A stretch of DNA of 64,000 nucleotides, taken from contig CM076192.1 of the NCBI GenBank assembly GCA_038277395.1, positions 15,330,987 to 15,394,986 of the forward strand. Direction: 5' to 3'. A program made the translations under genes and the position numbers. Shown in pieces: positions 42,048 to 52,835 of this stretch (positions are counted from its first letter, which is position 1; the number at the start of each line of letters is the position of its first letter). The DNA comes from Dryocosmus kuriphilus (lineage: Eukaryota > Arthropoda > Insecta > Hymenoptera > Cynipidae). Under the pieces are notes generated by a model that was not told where the DNA came from, did no database searches, and saw nothing but the letters and a program-made list of their open reading frames with translations.

Positions 42048-44035
42048 GCGTGGCAGAAAACCTGTTTAGGTTTGGAACAAAGGCGATGATTGTGGCCTTG
42101 TTCTTTGCAGTTCCAGCAACCGCCACGCATCTCTATATTATTAGTGGCACTAGCGGTAGTGGACACAGGAGGGGACCGCGTTGAGGGAACTGCCTTCTTC
42201 GGTTCTGGTCCCACCGCTGCACTCGGCGATCCGGGTGCATAGGCGGCCTGGGTACCGACCGAAGGATAAATGGGACTAGCTGGCACCATTGGTGCCTGAG
42301 GAAAGCCTGGACAAAAACTGTATGATGGCCAATAAGAGGGAAAATAATTAAGATTATTTGGCCCGTTTTGCTGCGGCACGAGTGGGGAGTTTACTCCTGC
42401 ACACTGACTGCCTGCTTGGCCGGTCGACGCGGGCTCGGTCGACAACTGACTCACGTCACTATTGGGCTTCTTACTATTGCCCTTGCCTCGATTTCTAGGT
42501 TTCTTTTTGTTACCGCTAGGAGTAGAACTGCTGCCGGAGGAGCTGTTGTTTCCGGACTTAGTCTCTTGGCCCTTAGCCGGACTCAACAGTTCGGCCTCCG
42601 CAGCCGCGACTCCTTCAGGCTTCCGACCTTGATTCGCCCTATACGAAAACTCCGGCAGAACGCTATCCTTGATAGGGGGAGGGGGTAGATAAGCTTTTGA
42701 AATTTCCCTAGATGCCTCGAACCTTTCACCCGCTTCTTCTAGCTCGTCGAAGGACTTATAGTCCAACTTCGGAAGAGCTCCGAGGTATATCGGGTGTAAA
42801 TTGTTAATTGCGAGCTGCAGTTGCTCGTATTCAGAAATCGGAGGGTCGTAATGCTGAAAGATTAAACGAATGTTTAATAAATAATCAGCAATGAGCTCGT
42901 CCTGGCCTTGGGTTCTACGGCATCCCTCGTCCCTAACTCGCGTCTGGAAGTATATTCCGCCGTATCTGCGCTTGAAGCCAACAACAAATTCGGCCCATGA
43001 TTTCCATTTATTACAATTGAACCGATACCAGTATTGGGATGGTGGTTTAAGCAGAAACGGGAGTGCCCTAAAAAGATCCCCATCAGTTAGAGAACTACCA
43101 GTACGGCACTCCTCCACCCTGGTAAGGAACTCTTCCGCGCTACTATCCCGTTTCCCGCTATAGCTTATGTTCCATTTCGCCACAATGTTATGGATGTTCG
43201 CATTTCTGCCCCAGCTGGATTGGCTTGGTAATTCTGCCCTTTCATGCGGAGAGGACCCCCTGATACTGGCTCGATTACCTACATTCTCAAAAGAATCTCT
43301 ATTGACCGTAAATGGATCGCAATTTGGCCCATGTTGCTCCCAAAATGGATTCTGGCTAAAATGCGCCGCCGTAACGTAACTGGCATCTAATACGGTATCG
43401 CGGTCCAATAAACTCTCGGACGGATATACTTGTCCGCCAGGTTCCGTATTATTATTCAAAGTCCCCTCACTTCTGGCGAAGGTCATCCGAGTACCCGTGG
43501 ACTGCGCTAAACCCTGAAAAGACCTGGGGATCATAGTGGACCTACTAACAGGTGTACTGAACGGCATCTGTGGGTTGGAAGGCGGCAAGGTGGTATAATT
43601 CGCGATCGGAAATGCGAAAGTCACCCCCGGGGTGCTCTTACTTGGTCCGCGTGAGAGATCAAGAGGTTCAGGGCTCCGTTCTCCTGTAAACCCCCCCTGA
43701 ACACGACCATCATCACTTGCCTCCGTTGTGGTGGGGGCAGGGGCCTGAGTGCTCGAGGTACGTGGGTGACGCGTCCCTCTAAAACGCGAAAATTCGGCAG
43801 ATTCATCGGACTCTGCCTCCTCATCCCACGTCTCATGCATCCGCCGACAATGCTGGTGAAATTTCACCAGGCGCCAACGCATGGCCATCTCCTCGCCCTC
43901 CACCCTAAGTTTGAGATGACTCAAAGTATCTCGCAACTCCTCAGCCGTCAACGAGCTCGCCCATCCCACGACAGCGTCAGTCGTCTCCGCCCACAATCTG
44001 TCCACGTTTATTGTTGGATCGTCCATCGCGTCCAA
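41978..44035 (-). CDS. gypsy Gag polyprotein
   Basis: 685 codons, open from a Met at 44035 about 470 bp inside the primer binding site. The N-terminus is acidic with LTAEELRDTLSHLKLRVEGE. Residues about 285-435 form the capsid-like retrotransposon Gag domain (WNISYSGKRDSSAEEFLTRV, FFKRRYG-type segment, DELIADYLLNIRLIFQHYD). Residues 500-540 are Ser/Gly/Lys-rich. The C-terminus carries GCWNCKEQGHNHRLC, an intact CCHC knuckle, and FCHACGEPGQYSRSC, a second knuckle with Gln in place of His. It forms the particle and binds the RNA. No lesion is seen. Confidence 0.9.
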   Translation of the reverse strand: MDAMDDPTINVDRLWAETTDAVVGWASSLTAEELRDTLSHLKLRVEGEEMAMRWRLVKFHQHCRRMHETWDEEAESDESAEFSRFRGTRHPRTSSTQAPAPTTTEASDDGRVQGGFTGERSPEPLDLSRGPSKSTPGVTFAFPIANYTTLPPSNPQMPFSTPVSRSTMIPRSFQGLAQSTGTRMTFARSEGTLNNNTEPGGQVYPSESLLDRDTVLDASYVTAAHFSQNPFWEQHGPNCDPFTVNRDSFENVGNRASIRGSSPHERAELPSQSSWGRNANIHNIVAKWNISYSGKRDSSAEEFLTRVEECRTGSSLTDGDLFRALPFLLKPPSQYWYRFNCNKWKSWAEFVVGFKRRYGGIYFQTRVRDEGCRRTQGQDELIADYLLNIRLIFQHYDPPISEYEQLQLAINNLHPIYLGALPKLDYKSFDELEEAGERFEASREISKAYLPPPPIKDSVLPEFSYRANQGRKPEGVAAAEAELLSPAKGQETKSGNNSSSGSSSTPSGNKKKPRNRGKGNSKKPNSDVSQLSTEPASTGQAGSQCAGVNSPLVPQQNGPNNLNYFPSYWPSYSFCPGFPQAPMVPASPIYPSVGTQAAYAPGSPSAAVGPEPKKAVPSTRSPPVSTTASATNNIEMRGGCWNCKEQGHNHRLCSKPKQVFCHACGEPGQYSRSCSGCSGPRPGNE

Positions 44036-44504
44036 CCCCGATTTTTTTTTTTTTTTTTCTTTTCGAAACCTGAAAATCCTACTCTAAAAAAAAACAATCC
44101 TCACTAAAGCAAATATCGAAATGGCAAGATACAAAATTAAAAATAAAGCAATGGTGACGTCATCAAAACCTAAGGAAAGAATACAAAATGTATGCTCAGG
44201 CCATATGAACACATCGAACCCACAAACAATGGATTTAAATGAAAATTGAAATGTGAATGATACCCAAAGCTCTTTAATCTTAATCGACTTCTTATCTCAA
44301 GGTCACATTGGTTCGACTTATTTTCCTCGAATGTGCAATTCTTATTTCAGAATTCATTCACAAGCAAAACACTTTCCTGGATCACTCACAGTTCAAATAA
44401 ATAATGGTAAGTCGGGAATGGTTGTTCAAGCTCGGCAAATTTTTTTCCAATGTTCAAGACACAAAAAAAAAAAAGGAAAAAAGTCCCAATCTGATTCGTT
44501 TCGG
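44036..44504 (-). other. gypsy 5' untranslated leader
   Basis: Non-coding sequence between primer binding site and Gag start, with long A/T homopolymers (44042-44059 T-rich; 44463-44474 A-rich). Confidence 0.7.
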
Positions 44505-44522
44505 GCCCCACGTTGGGCGCCA
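44505..44522 (-). promoter_or_regulatory. gypsy primer binding site
   Basis: On the element strand TGGCGCCCAACGTGGGGC lies six bases from the 5' LTR edge, starting with TGG to pair with a tRNA CCA end. It primes minus-strand DNA synthesis. The matching tRNA was not determined. Confidence 0.85.
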
Positions 44523-44527
44523 AAATT

Positions 44528-46232
44528 TATAACGATGATACTCGCCCCCTTGGGACTTGAGGTTCATAGTACCGCCATAAAATCCTGCTGACCCTACGTG
44601 TCCGCCAATCAAAATTTTAAAGTCAAAATTTAATAAGAAGAAAATTTATAATGTTCCTTGGGCGCCAGACACTCATCAAAAAAATAAAGAAAGGTGTCGC
44701 TCAGAAAACACAAAGCCCAGCAAACGTACTCCTCGAAATCACTTCCACGAAATGGCAGATTCTCTTAATCCCGCGCTAGCTCTAAAGGAGAGGGATTTGG
44801 TGGGGGCGGCGAAACGAATCAGAGACAGAAATTGAAATAAAGTTATTACTCAGCAAATTATTGAAATTAGAAAAAAACAACGGTTTATTAAATTTAGAGA
44901 ATTGGTTGAAAATGGTGTGAACAATTACATTGAATAAAAAATTATAATAACTCGGAAAAAAGAGAAGCGAAGAAAACTCATAAACGTACGAGTTTCTACA
45001 TCGATTATTTACGGCAATTTGCACAGCGGTCTCATCACTTAATTTTATCTTGAAATTACATAAGAAATTCCCGGCAACGCACAACCGACAAACTCATTAC
45101 GGCAAATTGCTTAAAATACTAAAAGTCGCGACCATGAATCAAAGTCCGGCGACGCGGTCACTTTTCAGAAATGGCGCATGGCCTGAAAATCTTAACCGCG
45201 GCCACTCACTCGCACTGACTCTCACGTTACAATCTAAGTTACATTCTCAAAACAATATCCAAAATTTTTCCGAACGACAAATAGCAAATCACGAAAAATA
45301 TCGAAACTAAACAAATTCGCGAAACAAACAAGAGGAGTTGAGATCAAAATTGGCTTTGGCCTACCTGCTTCCCCGCTGCGACATGTTGGACTCTTCCAAT
45401 ATGGACTCCACTGTACTGCAAACAGAAAAAAAAGGCTCTCCTGTGTTTGTTCGGTGCGATGGCCAAATCGGAACTGACGCTGCTCCGCTTTCTTCCTACG
45501 TGAGTAGCGTCTCTCTACGCGCCAATTTCCAGTCCGATAGGTGCTGCCCTCGGAACTATGTTCCTTCCCTCTCCTCGGTATCGTACCCGGTTCTCTCCTC
45601 GCTGTAGCACTGCAGATCTGACAGGTGCTGCCCTCCCGAACTACGGTTCCCTCTGCTTGTCGGTATCGTGCCAAGTCTGCCTCGTGATAATGTGGCAAGG
45701 CTGACATCTCAGACATCATGGCCGCTTCTCTCTCGCCGCGACTTCTCCTCGACCGTGGAGGATTACTTTCTCGTCCCGCGGATTTCCACCGCGGGAAATC
45801 TCCTCCCCCCAAGTGAGCTGTAGTGGTGTGTGTAGTGCGGGATGCGGGATTCGGATTGCCGGGCGACACAGTGCGACGTGCGGGATAGTGAAGTGGAACC
45901 TATTTTTCCGGCGGTCATCTTTCAGCGGTGAGGTCCAGGTTAGCGGGGTGCAGGCAGATCCTCCGGCCATCACCGATCCACTCCCCCCCCCCCCCCCGTC
46001 TTTACAATTCTACATAATATCAGGTAAATCATATTACAACAAACGGAATTCGAAATTATCAGGCTCTCTTTCACACTCACACATTCATATCTCGGTTTAC
46101 CTCTTACGCTGGTGAGTTCCTTTCTGGCCATCCTACCCTTCCAGTAACCTCCCATTAAAGCTTTCAATACATTATTATTATTTATCGGTCTGGGGAGAGG
46201 ATCCCCAACGTGGTGGGTTTCACCACGTTACA
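44528..46232 (-). repeat. gypsy 5' LTR
   Basis: 1705 bp, paired with 35277-36984. It should hold the promoter and polyadenylation signal; a specific TATA or initiator could not be assigned confidently. Right edge cgttaca followed by TSD aaac. Confidence 0.95.
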
Positions 46233-46349
46233 AAACATTGTGCTCTTTATTATTATTTTTTAAAACATTTTTATCATTATTTAGAGCTGTTATGGAATAC
46301 TGTTAATGAAGATTGTTTCAAAAATATTTTATACAACGAAAGGATTATA

Positions 46350-46560
46350 GACAGAAAATTGATGGACAAATAATTGACATCCTCTTGAGTACACTGTTGT
46401 ACATGATTTTTTTCAGATTTTTTGGAAAAGAGCAAGTATGGAAAAAAGTGATTTTTTATCAAATTTGATGTTAAAAATGGAAATTTTGTTTGAAAATCTG
46501 CCTAATATTTTTTTGGGAATAAGGACTATGCCTTAGGCGATTCAGTAAATGCAAATTAAT
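46350..46560 (-). repeat. Dispersed repeat, copy 2 (inverted)
   Basis: Inverted copy of 34580-34810, about 210 bp with scattered differences (atgccttaggcgattcagta, gtatggaaaaaagtgatttt, gacatcctcttgagtac). Confidence 0.8.
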
Positions 46561-46611
46561 CAAAACAAAAATGGGTAAACGGGATCTCAGGGTTCGCATC
46601 TATGTAGCTGC

Positions 46612-47110
46612 TCGACCCTCCCAGTTGGGGGTCAATGGTTTGGGCTAACTCGAGCGCTGGCAGTACAATCTGTTTCAAGCTTTGCTCAATTATTCTATCT
46701 CGTATGGATGAGCTGAATCGGGTAAAAGGAGAAAGGGGAGATGTCGTACGGGCGATGGACTTTTCGCCGACAGCCCTCTCCATTCTCTTCCCCCACTACT
46801 GTGCTCGTCGGCAAAGAGTTCCCCCTTCAGCGCAGGTAGTCTGTTCGGTCTGTTCGCCGCTAGCTTACTTTTACCGCGCATGTGCCGTGGAACGCGCGCT
46901 TTTTTAAATTTATTAAATAAGTTATTTTCATTTGTGATGACCAATTGTAGTCAAATAAAAAATATAAAAGGTTTTTTTAACCAAAAGATGAACAAATGCT
47001 GATTCTGAGTCAGATTTGGAGTAGAAAAATTAGGAACTTAAAGATAAAATACATTAAGGAATGTTTGCATGATCCTAAATGTAACTTCCAAAATTTTCAA
47101 CTTGTAATTC
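46612..47110 (+). repeat. MULE left terminal inverted repeat
   Basis: Inverted relative to 54060-54606. GC-rich outer half (ccctcccagttgggg hairpin-like start, then the 46770-46900 GC block) and AT-rich inner half. Frames inside are not genes. Confidence 0.75.
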
Positions 47111-47430
47111 AGAAATCTATTAATAGTTTATGATAAATAAATAATGTTTCCGCAACAATAATGTGATTATATATTATAAATAAACAGATATAAATAGTAA
47201 TATTTAACAGGGAAATGTGTCAGCAACTTGAAATTCTCATTTTCAATGTGACTGATGAAATCTGCACCTGATATAGTATAAAAATGAATAAAATAAAATA
47301 AAAATAAAATAATATAAAATACGATAAAAATTTTTTAAAGTTTTTTAACCCCTTTATAGCACATTTTAATTTTTATTCAGAATTTGTCAAATTACCAATA
47401 TTAAGGTTGGATAAAAATTATGGTGTCATA
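47111..47430. other. MULE interior, AT-rich
   Basis: Contains tttaacagggaaatgtgtcag at 47206-47226, which has an inverted counterpart near 53300-53340. No coding frame. Confidence 0.5.
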
Positions 47431-48420
47431 AAGAGGTTCAATTTTGATCGAAAACACGAATGTCGAAGTGTCAGAAAACTTTTTTGAAACTTTAATATTA
47501 GCCTTTTTTTCCTGTTTTTTGATGCATTAATAAAAGTGATTTTGAGATTCAGTGAAATCGAAACTAAGAATACTGTTTACTTTCGTCTTTTGGAGTTTGA
47601 AAAGAATATTTTAAAGAAATAAAGAAGAATTTTAAACGTACATTTGCAAATATTTGTGAAAAAGTGTCACTTTCATAATTATAATAATTCAAATCTGAAA
47701 TTGTTATCATAAACATAACCTCAATTTTGATCGGAAACACGAATGTCACAGTGTCAAAAGTTTTTTTAAACTTAAATATTAGTAGTTTGTCCTGTTTCTT
47801 TATTATTCGGAAAAATGTGACAAATGTATTAATGTGATTTTGAGATTCAGCGTAATTGAAACTCAAATGCTTTTATTCGTGAGAGAAGATTTGATTATTT
47901 ATATTGGCATTTCGGGGAGCTTTTGATAAGAAATGTTTAGTTAGGGTGTGTTTGAAAAGAATATTTTAAAGGAATAAAAAAGATTCTTGTGCGTACATTC
48001 CCGAATGAAAATAAATAAATAATTAAAATAAATAATTCCTAAATAAAAAGTGTCACTTTCATAATAACTCCAATCTGAAATTGTTATAATAAACATAACC
48101 TCAGTTTTGATCGGAAAAGCAAATTTTGCAGTAGCAAAACACTTTTTTGAAACTTGAATATTATCCGTTTTTGCACTATTTTTGTGATTGTTTTTTGATT
48201 ATATAGAAAAATGTGATTGATATATTAATATAAAGTATTTTTGTGTTTCAGTGATCATTTCAAACAGATTTTTGGTAACAAATGTTCAGTTTCGTACTTT
48301 GGTGCTTGGAAATAATATTTTTAAGAAATAAAAAAGATTCTTGAGAATAAATTCGCAAGTATTTGTTAAAAAGTGTCACTTTTATGATCATAATAATTTC
48401 AATCTGAAATTCTTTTGTGC
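47431..48420. repeat. Three tandem units of about 280-380 bp inside the MULE
   Basis: Each unit contains ttttgatcggaaacacgaat (variants at about 47440, 47725 and 48103), then cttttttgaaactt-aatatta, then gaatattttaaagaaataaa and aaaaagtgtcactttcataa. Units vary in length by internal deletions. One unit also appears inverted at 53938-54045 on the right side. Confidence 0.8.
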
Positions 48421-48649
48421 AATATTCAATTTTTGATTTAAAAATTTGAAAATATGTAGGAATATAAATATATATACGAATATATAGGAAATATATAGGA
48501 TTATAGGAAGTTTAAAGGGATTTGCAGGAATTTTCTAGGATATTTTTATATTTGTTTGTATAACAATAATCATTCCCATGTTAAAAAATTTGGTGGCCCT
48601 GAAAAGGGCCGTTTTACCGTAAGAGCTGTAAAGTAGTTTAATTGTGAAT
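48421..48649. other. AT-rich spacer
   Basis: No gene seen; short tataggaa repeats. Confidence 0.5.
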
Positions 48650-49477
48650 TTCAAAAATTAAAAAAGTGAACTTTGATTTTTGCAATTATTTCAATGAGTT
48701 TGGTAATAGGAAGACACGGATTTAACAAACTCAAGGCGAGAAATCGTTCCATTTTCATAATAATCGTCAGTCTGTCTTCTGGTGAACTCAAACTTCTTTT
48801 TGGAGTGGAAATTTTGAAACTGATAAGGAGAGTTAATGCTGTTGCATTTGATTGCAGTTTCGATTTGAGCATCGAGCTTCGGCCCACATTGTTGGCGGAA
48901 ACGTGGAAGCTGTTTCTACGTATGTGCTAAATAAATAATTCGCGAACTGGAAGAGTCTAGCATCATTTGGCACAATAAACATAATATCGCTCAAAAAGCA
49001 TGGAAGAACATCTACTGGCTTTAAAAACATAAGGCCGAAGCAAAGACGTAACTACTTACCGATTTCAGAACTTTTGTCCTTGTAGTCCACTGTAAGTCCT
49101 AATTCTTGTATCTTTCGATACCACTACTGTGGTAGGTGAAATCTACAACCGATATATGCACGCCCGGCCAGACGTTTTTTGCAGCAGTGTGAATCCCTAT
49201 TTCAAAATCCACGACAATTTTTTCAGGTTTTAGAGGGAAACCTTTTTCATCACATGCTCGAGCAAGTGCAGAAAAACATTCTTCGTAAGTAACTTTGCAT
49301 TTATCCGATAATAAACAAAACGCGAGTGGGATGTAATGACCGTTAAAATACCCGAAAATAGTGAAAAACTGCTTGTAACAAAATGCACTGTAGTCGAAGG
49401 TTTCGTCAAGATATAAAATTTCAAACTCTGTATTTTTTCTATATTTTTAGGAAGTGCTGGCTGAATCGCCCTACGTG

Positions 49478-49490
<13 letters not shown>
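48650..49490 (-). pseudogene. MULE transposase DDE region (C-terminal part of split gene)
   Basis: Reading on the minus strand directly after the nested insertion gives YRSRRAIQPALPKNIEKIQ. After a frame change come FEILYLDETFDYSAFCYKQF, FTIFGYFNGHYIPLAFCLLS, EKIVVDFEIGIHTAAKNVWP and a stop near 49110. These are the MULE transposase domain with its first Asp (LDETF) and second Asp (VDFE). A later frame (49030-48833) adds FANYLFSTYVETASTFPPTM then WAEA, the family's C-terminal 'FPP-W' block. Frameshifts and a stop disable it. Confidence 0.8.

Positions 49491-49510
<20 letters not shown>
49481..49510. repeat. (TA)n at the left edge of the nested mariner
   Basis: About 15 TA repeats immediately outside the left TIR. 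Confidence 0.95.
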
Positions 49511-49513
<3 letters not shown>

Positions 49514-50234
49514 GGTGTTTTTTTTAACTTGACAAATTGAAATATCTCAAAAAATACGCATCCTACGAAAAAAATGTTTTTAATAAAAACTTTTTATTTT
49601 CGAGGGGGAAAAGCGGTTTTGCAAAAATTTACTCCACCCCACCACCTAAGGGGTCAGGGGTGGGGGTAACTTCGTAATTTCAAATGGGAACCCCAATTTT
49701 TTATCACAGATTCAGATTCTCATTTATGAAATACGTAAGTTTTATTCGAAAAATTTTTTTCGATTCGCGATAGATGGCGCTAAAATTGCGAAAAATGAAA
49801 TTGCTTTTTTTAATTTGACAAATCGAAATATCTCAAAAAATACGCATCCTACGAAAAAAATGTTCTTAATAAAAACTTTTTATTTTCGAGGGGGAAACGC
49901 GGTTTTGCAAAAATTTACCCCACCCCACCCCCTAAGGTGGCAGGGGTGGGGTAACTTCGTAATTTCAAATGGGAACCCCAATTTTTTATCACAGATTCAG
50001 ATTCTCATTTATGAAATACGTAAGTTTTGTTTGAAATTTTTTTTTCGATTCGCGATAGATGGCGCTGCAATTGCAAAAAATGTAATTGTTGAGTGTTTCA
50101 AGGATAACGCTTCCAAACAAAAGGTAAATGAGACGTGTTGAATCTAAGGAAGATCATTCAATTGTAATCAGTTCAATTTCGGACGTTACTTTCGGGGAGC
50201 TTGATTTCAGTGAGTCCCCTCGCCTCTCACCATC
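49511..50234 (+). repeat. Left TIR of the nested mariner, with internal duplication
   Basis: Two tandem units share ttgacaaatcgaaatatctc, aaaatacgcatcctacgaaa, cgagggggaaa, the palindromic ccacccc…ggggtggg segment and gatagatggcgct. The last 140 bp (50096-50234) are single copy. Confidence 0.9.
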
Positions 50235-50259
50235 TGGATTCTGGATTTCGATTTACATT

Positions 50260-51321
50260 TTACAATAAGTGCTCAAAATAGTGTCCTCCCACTTCGATGC
50301 ACTTGTTAATCCGAGCTTCGAAAGATTCCACACAACTGCGAAGTGTGTCTGGTGTTATTTGTGCACAAGTAGACCTGATTCGCTGGAGCATGTTATCACG
50401 AGTTGTGGGCACTTCTTGATACACGTTACTCTTTAGATAACTCCACAAATAGAAATCCGGCGCCGTAAGGTCTGGCGATCTGGCAGGCCAATTTACCGGA
50501 CCTCCTCTACCGATCCATCGACCATTGAATTCGCGATTGAGTACTTCCCGCGCGATTGCCGAATAATGTGCTGGGCAACCGTCATTTTGAAACCACATGT
50601 TTTGTCGCACTTCCAAGCTTAGGTTTTCAAACAATGTTGGAAGTTCATTTTCTAAAAAGTTACGATATTTTTCACCGTTCAAATTGCCATCAATAAAATA
50701 CGGGCCGATAAGTTGATCTCCAATTATTCCACACCAAACATTCACTAACCATGGACGCTGATGCTCAACTTCACGCAACCAGTGTGGGTTTTCTCTACTC
50801 CAATAATGCATGTTGTGTCGATTAACGTTACCATGGTTTGTGAAAGAAGACTCGTCTGAGAACATTACTCGAAAAAAGAAGTCGGGGTTTCCTTGTATCT
50901 GCTGGAGCGCCCATTGACAAAATGTTACGCGGTTCTGAAAATCATTGCTATGAAGTTCTTGATGCAGTGAAATATGATAAGGATGATATTTATTACGTTT
51001 TAATATCTTACAAACACTGGATAGAGACATTCCGGAATCGCGGCTTAGTTGTCGCGTACTAACATGAGGGTCATGAGTGACTGCAGCTAAAATCGCGATT
51101 TCTTTATCAACTCCAGAAACCCTTAATTGACGGTTCCTTTTTTTCGATTGTACACTTCCGTCAGCCATGAACTTTCTGACAACCCGGTAAAAGGAAGATT
51201 GTGAAGGAACACTTTCTGGAAAACGATGAGCATAAAGCGTGATAGCATCATTGATATTCCTGCCACTTTCTCCATAAATGAGAATCATTTCAATTTTCTG
51301 TTGTTGAGATAGAATTTCCAT
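50260..51321 (-). CDS. Intact Tc1/mariner transposase, DD41D spacing
   Basis: 353 codons from the Met at 51321 (MEILSQQQKIEMILIYGESG). The same frame is open 19 codons further upstream, but those residues (MGWFRCRC…) lie outside the conserved start. Residues 1-130 form two helix-turn-helix-like DNA-binding blocks (QSSFYRVVRKFMADGSVQSK; STRQLSRDSGMSLSSVCKIL). Catalytic residues are visible: Asp in VMFSDESSF, Asp in WFQNDGCPAHYS, and Asp in SPDLTAPDFYLW. There are 41 residues between the second and third. RWIGRGGPVNWPARSPDL lies between. No stop or frameshift is present. It should bind the TIRs and cut and paste at TA. It stands alone between the TIRs with no other gene. Confidence 0.95.
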   Translation of the reverse strand: MEILSQQQKIEMILIYGESGRNINDAITLYAHRFPESVPSQSSFYRVVRKFMADGSVQSKKRNRQLRVSGVDKEIAILAAVTHDPHVSTRQLSRDSGMSLSSVCKILKRNKYHPYHISLHQELHSNDFQNRVTFCQWALQQIQGNPDFFFRVMFSDESSFTNHGNVNRHNMHYWSRENPHWLREVEHQRPWLVNVWCGIIGDQLIGPYFIDGNLNGEKYRNFLENELPTLFENLSLEVRQNMWFQNDGCPAHYSAIAREVLNREFNGRWIGRGGPVNWPARSPDLTAPDFYLWSYLKSNVYQEVPTTRDNMLQRIRSTCAQITPDTLRSCVESFEARINKCIEVGGHYFEHLL

Positions 51322-51661
51322 TGTAAAAGTCTTTAATTCAAGTAATGAGGGAATACAACGACACCTAAACCAACCCAAACGAACGTGACCAACAATAATA
51401 ATCCAAACGAAAGCAACTAATTACGATCAACTCAAATGAACGCAATCAACACACCCAAATCAAATGAACACAATCAACCCTCCTAACGAATGAACGTTAA
51501 TCACGGACAGACGCGGTTAGCGCTCGATTGTGTGACCGACTGACTCAATGATATGTAATGTCTACATCCAAAATCGACTATCGACAACCAACTGCTTTCG
51601 GGAAAGTTTTTCTGCAGTTTTAGCACTTTTACTGTCCCTTGGCCGAAAGTTCAAGCACCCC

Positions 51662-52410
51662 GATGGTGAGAGGCGAGGGGACTCACTGAAATCAAGCACC
51701 CCGAAAGTAATGTCCAAAATTGAATTTATTACAATTGAATGATCTTCCTTACATTCAACACGTCTCATTTACTTTTTGCTTGGAAGCGTTATCCTTGAAA
51801 CGCTCAACAATTACATTTTTTGCAATTGCAGCGCCATCTATCGCGAATCGAAAAAAAAATTTCAAACAAAACTTACGTATTTCATAAATGGGAATCTGAA
51901 TCTGTGATAAAAAATTGGGGTTCCTATTTGAAATTACGAAGTTACCCCCAACCCTGCCCCCTTAGGGGGTGGGGCGGGGTAAATTTTTGCAAAACCGGGC
52001 TTTTCCCCCTTGAAAATAAAAAGTTTTTATTAAAAACATTTTTTTCGTAGGATGCGTATTTTTTGAGATATTTCGATTTGTCAAGTTAAAAAAAGCAATT
52101 TCATTTTTCGCAATTTTAGCGCCACCTATCGCGAATCGAAAAAAATTTTTGGAATAAAACTTACGTATTTCATAAAGGAGAATCTGAATCTGTGATAAAA
52201 AATTGGGGTTCCCATTTGAAATTACGAAGTTACCCCCACCCCTGCCCCCTTAGGGGGTGGGGTGGGGTAAATTTTTGCAAAACCGCTTTTCCCCCTCGAA
52301 AATAAAAAGTTTTTATGAATTCAGGATAATAACGTTTTTATGAAGAACATTTTTTTCGTAGGATGCGTATTTTTTGAGATATTTCGATTTGTCAAGTTAA
52401 AAAAAACACC

Positions 52411-52413
<3 letters not shown>
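51662..52413 (-). repeat. Right TIR of the nested mariner
   Basis: Inverted counterpart of 49511-50234 with the same two-unit structure (51780-52090 and 52090-52400), plus a short extra patch near 52315-52340 (gaattcaggataataacg) absent from the left. Confidence 0.9.

Positions 52414-52456
<43 letters not shown>
52414..52456. repeat. (TA)n at the right edge of the nested mariner
   Basis: About 21 TA repeats immediately outside the right TIR, mirrored by the left tract. Confidence 0.95.
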
Positions 52457-52458
<2 letters not shown>

Positions 52459-52835
52459 TTTTCTATTAATCTTGTATCTTTAACTTCTAAATTTTTATCA
52501 TTTTTAGTTATACACGAATGCAGGATTTTAGTAGGTTTTTCGGACGGATATTCTGTAGCTTTTACTTTTGCACGAGCTGACACTCTCTGCCTTTGTAAAA
52601 TATTGTTTGGTACAGCACAGTGAGAATGATTGATGTTGAACTTTTTACTCACACGCGTAGGTCCCTCTAAAGTGTGTAAAGAAGCTTTACATGTTCTAGC
52701 CGCACATCTCCATCGAGTTTTACCAGCAGACAGATTTTTGTATATGTTAAATTTAAAATTGTTCACAATTAAAACTACTTTACCTCTCTTCGAAGTTGTC
52801 TCCAATGCAGTCAGCTCAGGCTCGGCAGAAAACAT
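52457..52835 (-). pseudogene. FLYWCH zinc-finger N-terminus of the split MULE gene
   Basis: About 125 codons from a Met at 52835. It contains KRGKVVLIVNNFKFNIYKNL, KTRWRCAARTCKASLHT and NHSHCAVP. The pattern F/Y…W-x-C…C-x-A-x-L…H-x-H is the FLYWCH zinc finger, which precedes the MULE domain in many insect transposase-like proteins. The reading ends LIEK at the TA tract and the nested element. On the other side the gene resumes with YRSRRAIQP in a compatible frame. Confidence 0.8.

Larger units (their letters stand above)
35277..46232 (-). mobile_element. Ty3/gypsy LTR retrotransposon, near full length, minus strand
   Basis: About 10.96 kb with paired LTRs (35277-36984 and 44528-46232) and TSD aaac on both sides (35273-35276 and 46233-46236). 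LTR tips are tgtaacg…cgttata. On the minus strand the order is 5' LTR, primer binding site, Gag, Pol (protease, RT, RNase H, integrase), ORF3, minisatellite, polypurine tract, 3' LTR. The LTRs differ at roughly six substitutions plus homopolymer length, indicating recent insertion. Nevertheless Pol has RT deletions and integrase frameshifts, so this copy is not autonomous and may have been mobilised in trans or damaged quickly. Confidence 0.95.
49511..52413 (-). mobile_element. Tc1/mariner-superfamily element with about 730-bp TIRs
   Basis: The left tip CAGGGTGTTTTTTTTAACTT and right tip (inverted) CAGGGTGTTTTTTTTAACTT match. The inverted repeats extend to 50234 on the left and from 51662 on the right, 724 and 752 bp. 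Each TIR contains an approximately 290-bp unit repeated twice in tandem (left 49520-49808 and 49809-50095). It is flanked by TA tracts, consistent with TA target choice. It interrupts the FLYWCH/MULE gene and carries an intact transposase on the minus strand. Confidence 0.93.

Noticed and set aside
42368..43379. Plus-strand frames opposite gypsy Gag
   Set aside because: Antisense shadows of the Gag gene; no independent motif.
49815..50141. Plus-strand frame inside the nested mariner's left TIR
   Set aside because: It lies in the tandem TIR units, is short, and its partner in the right TIR is broken.
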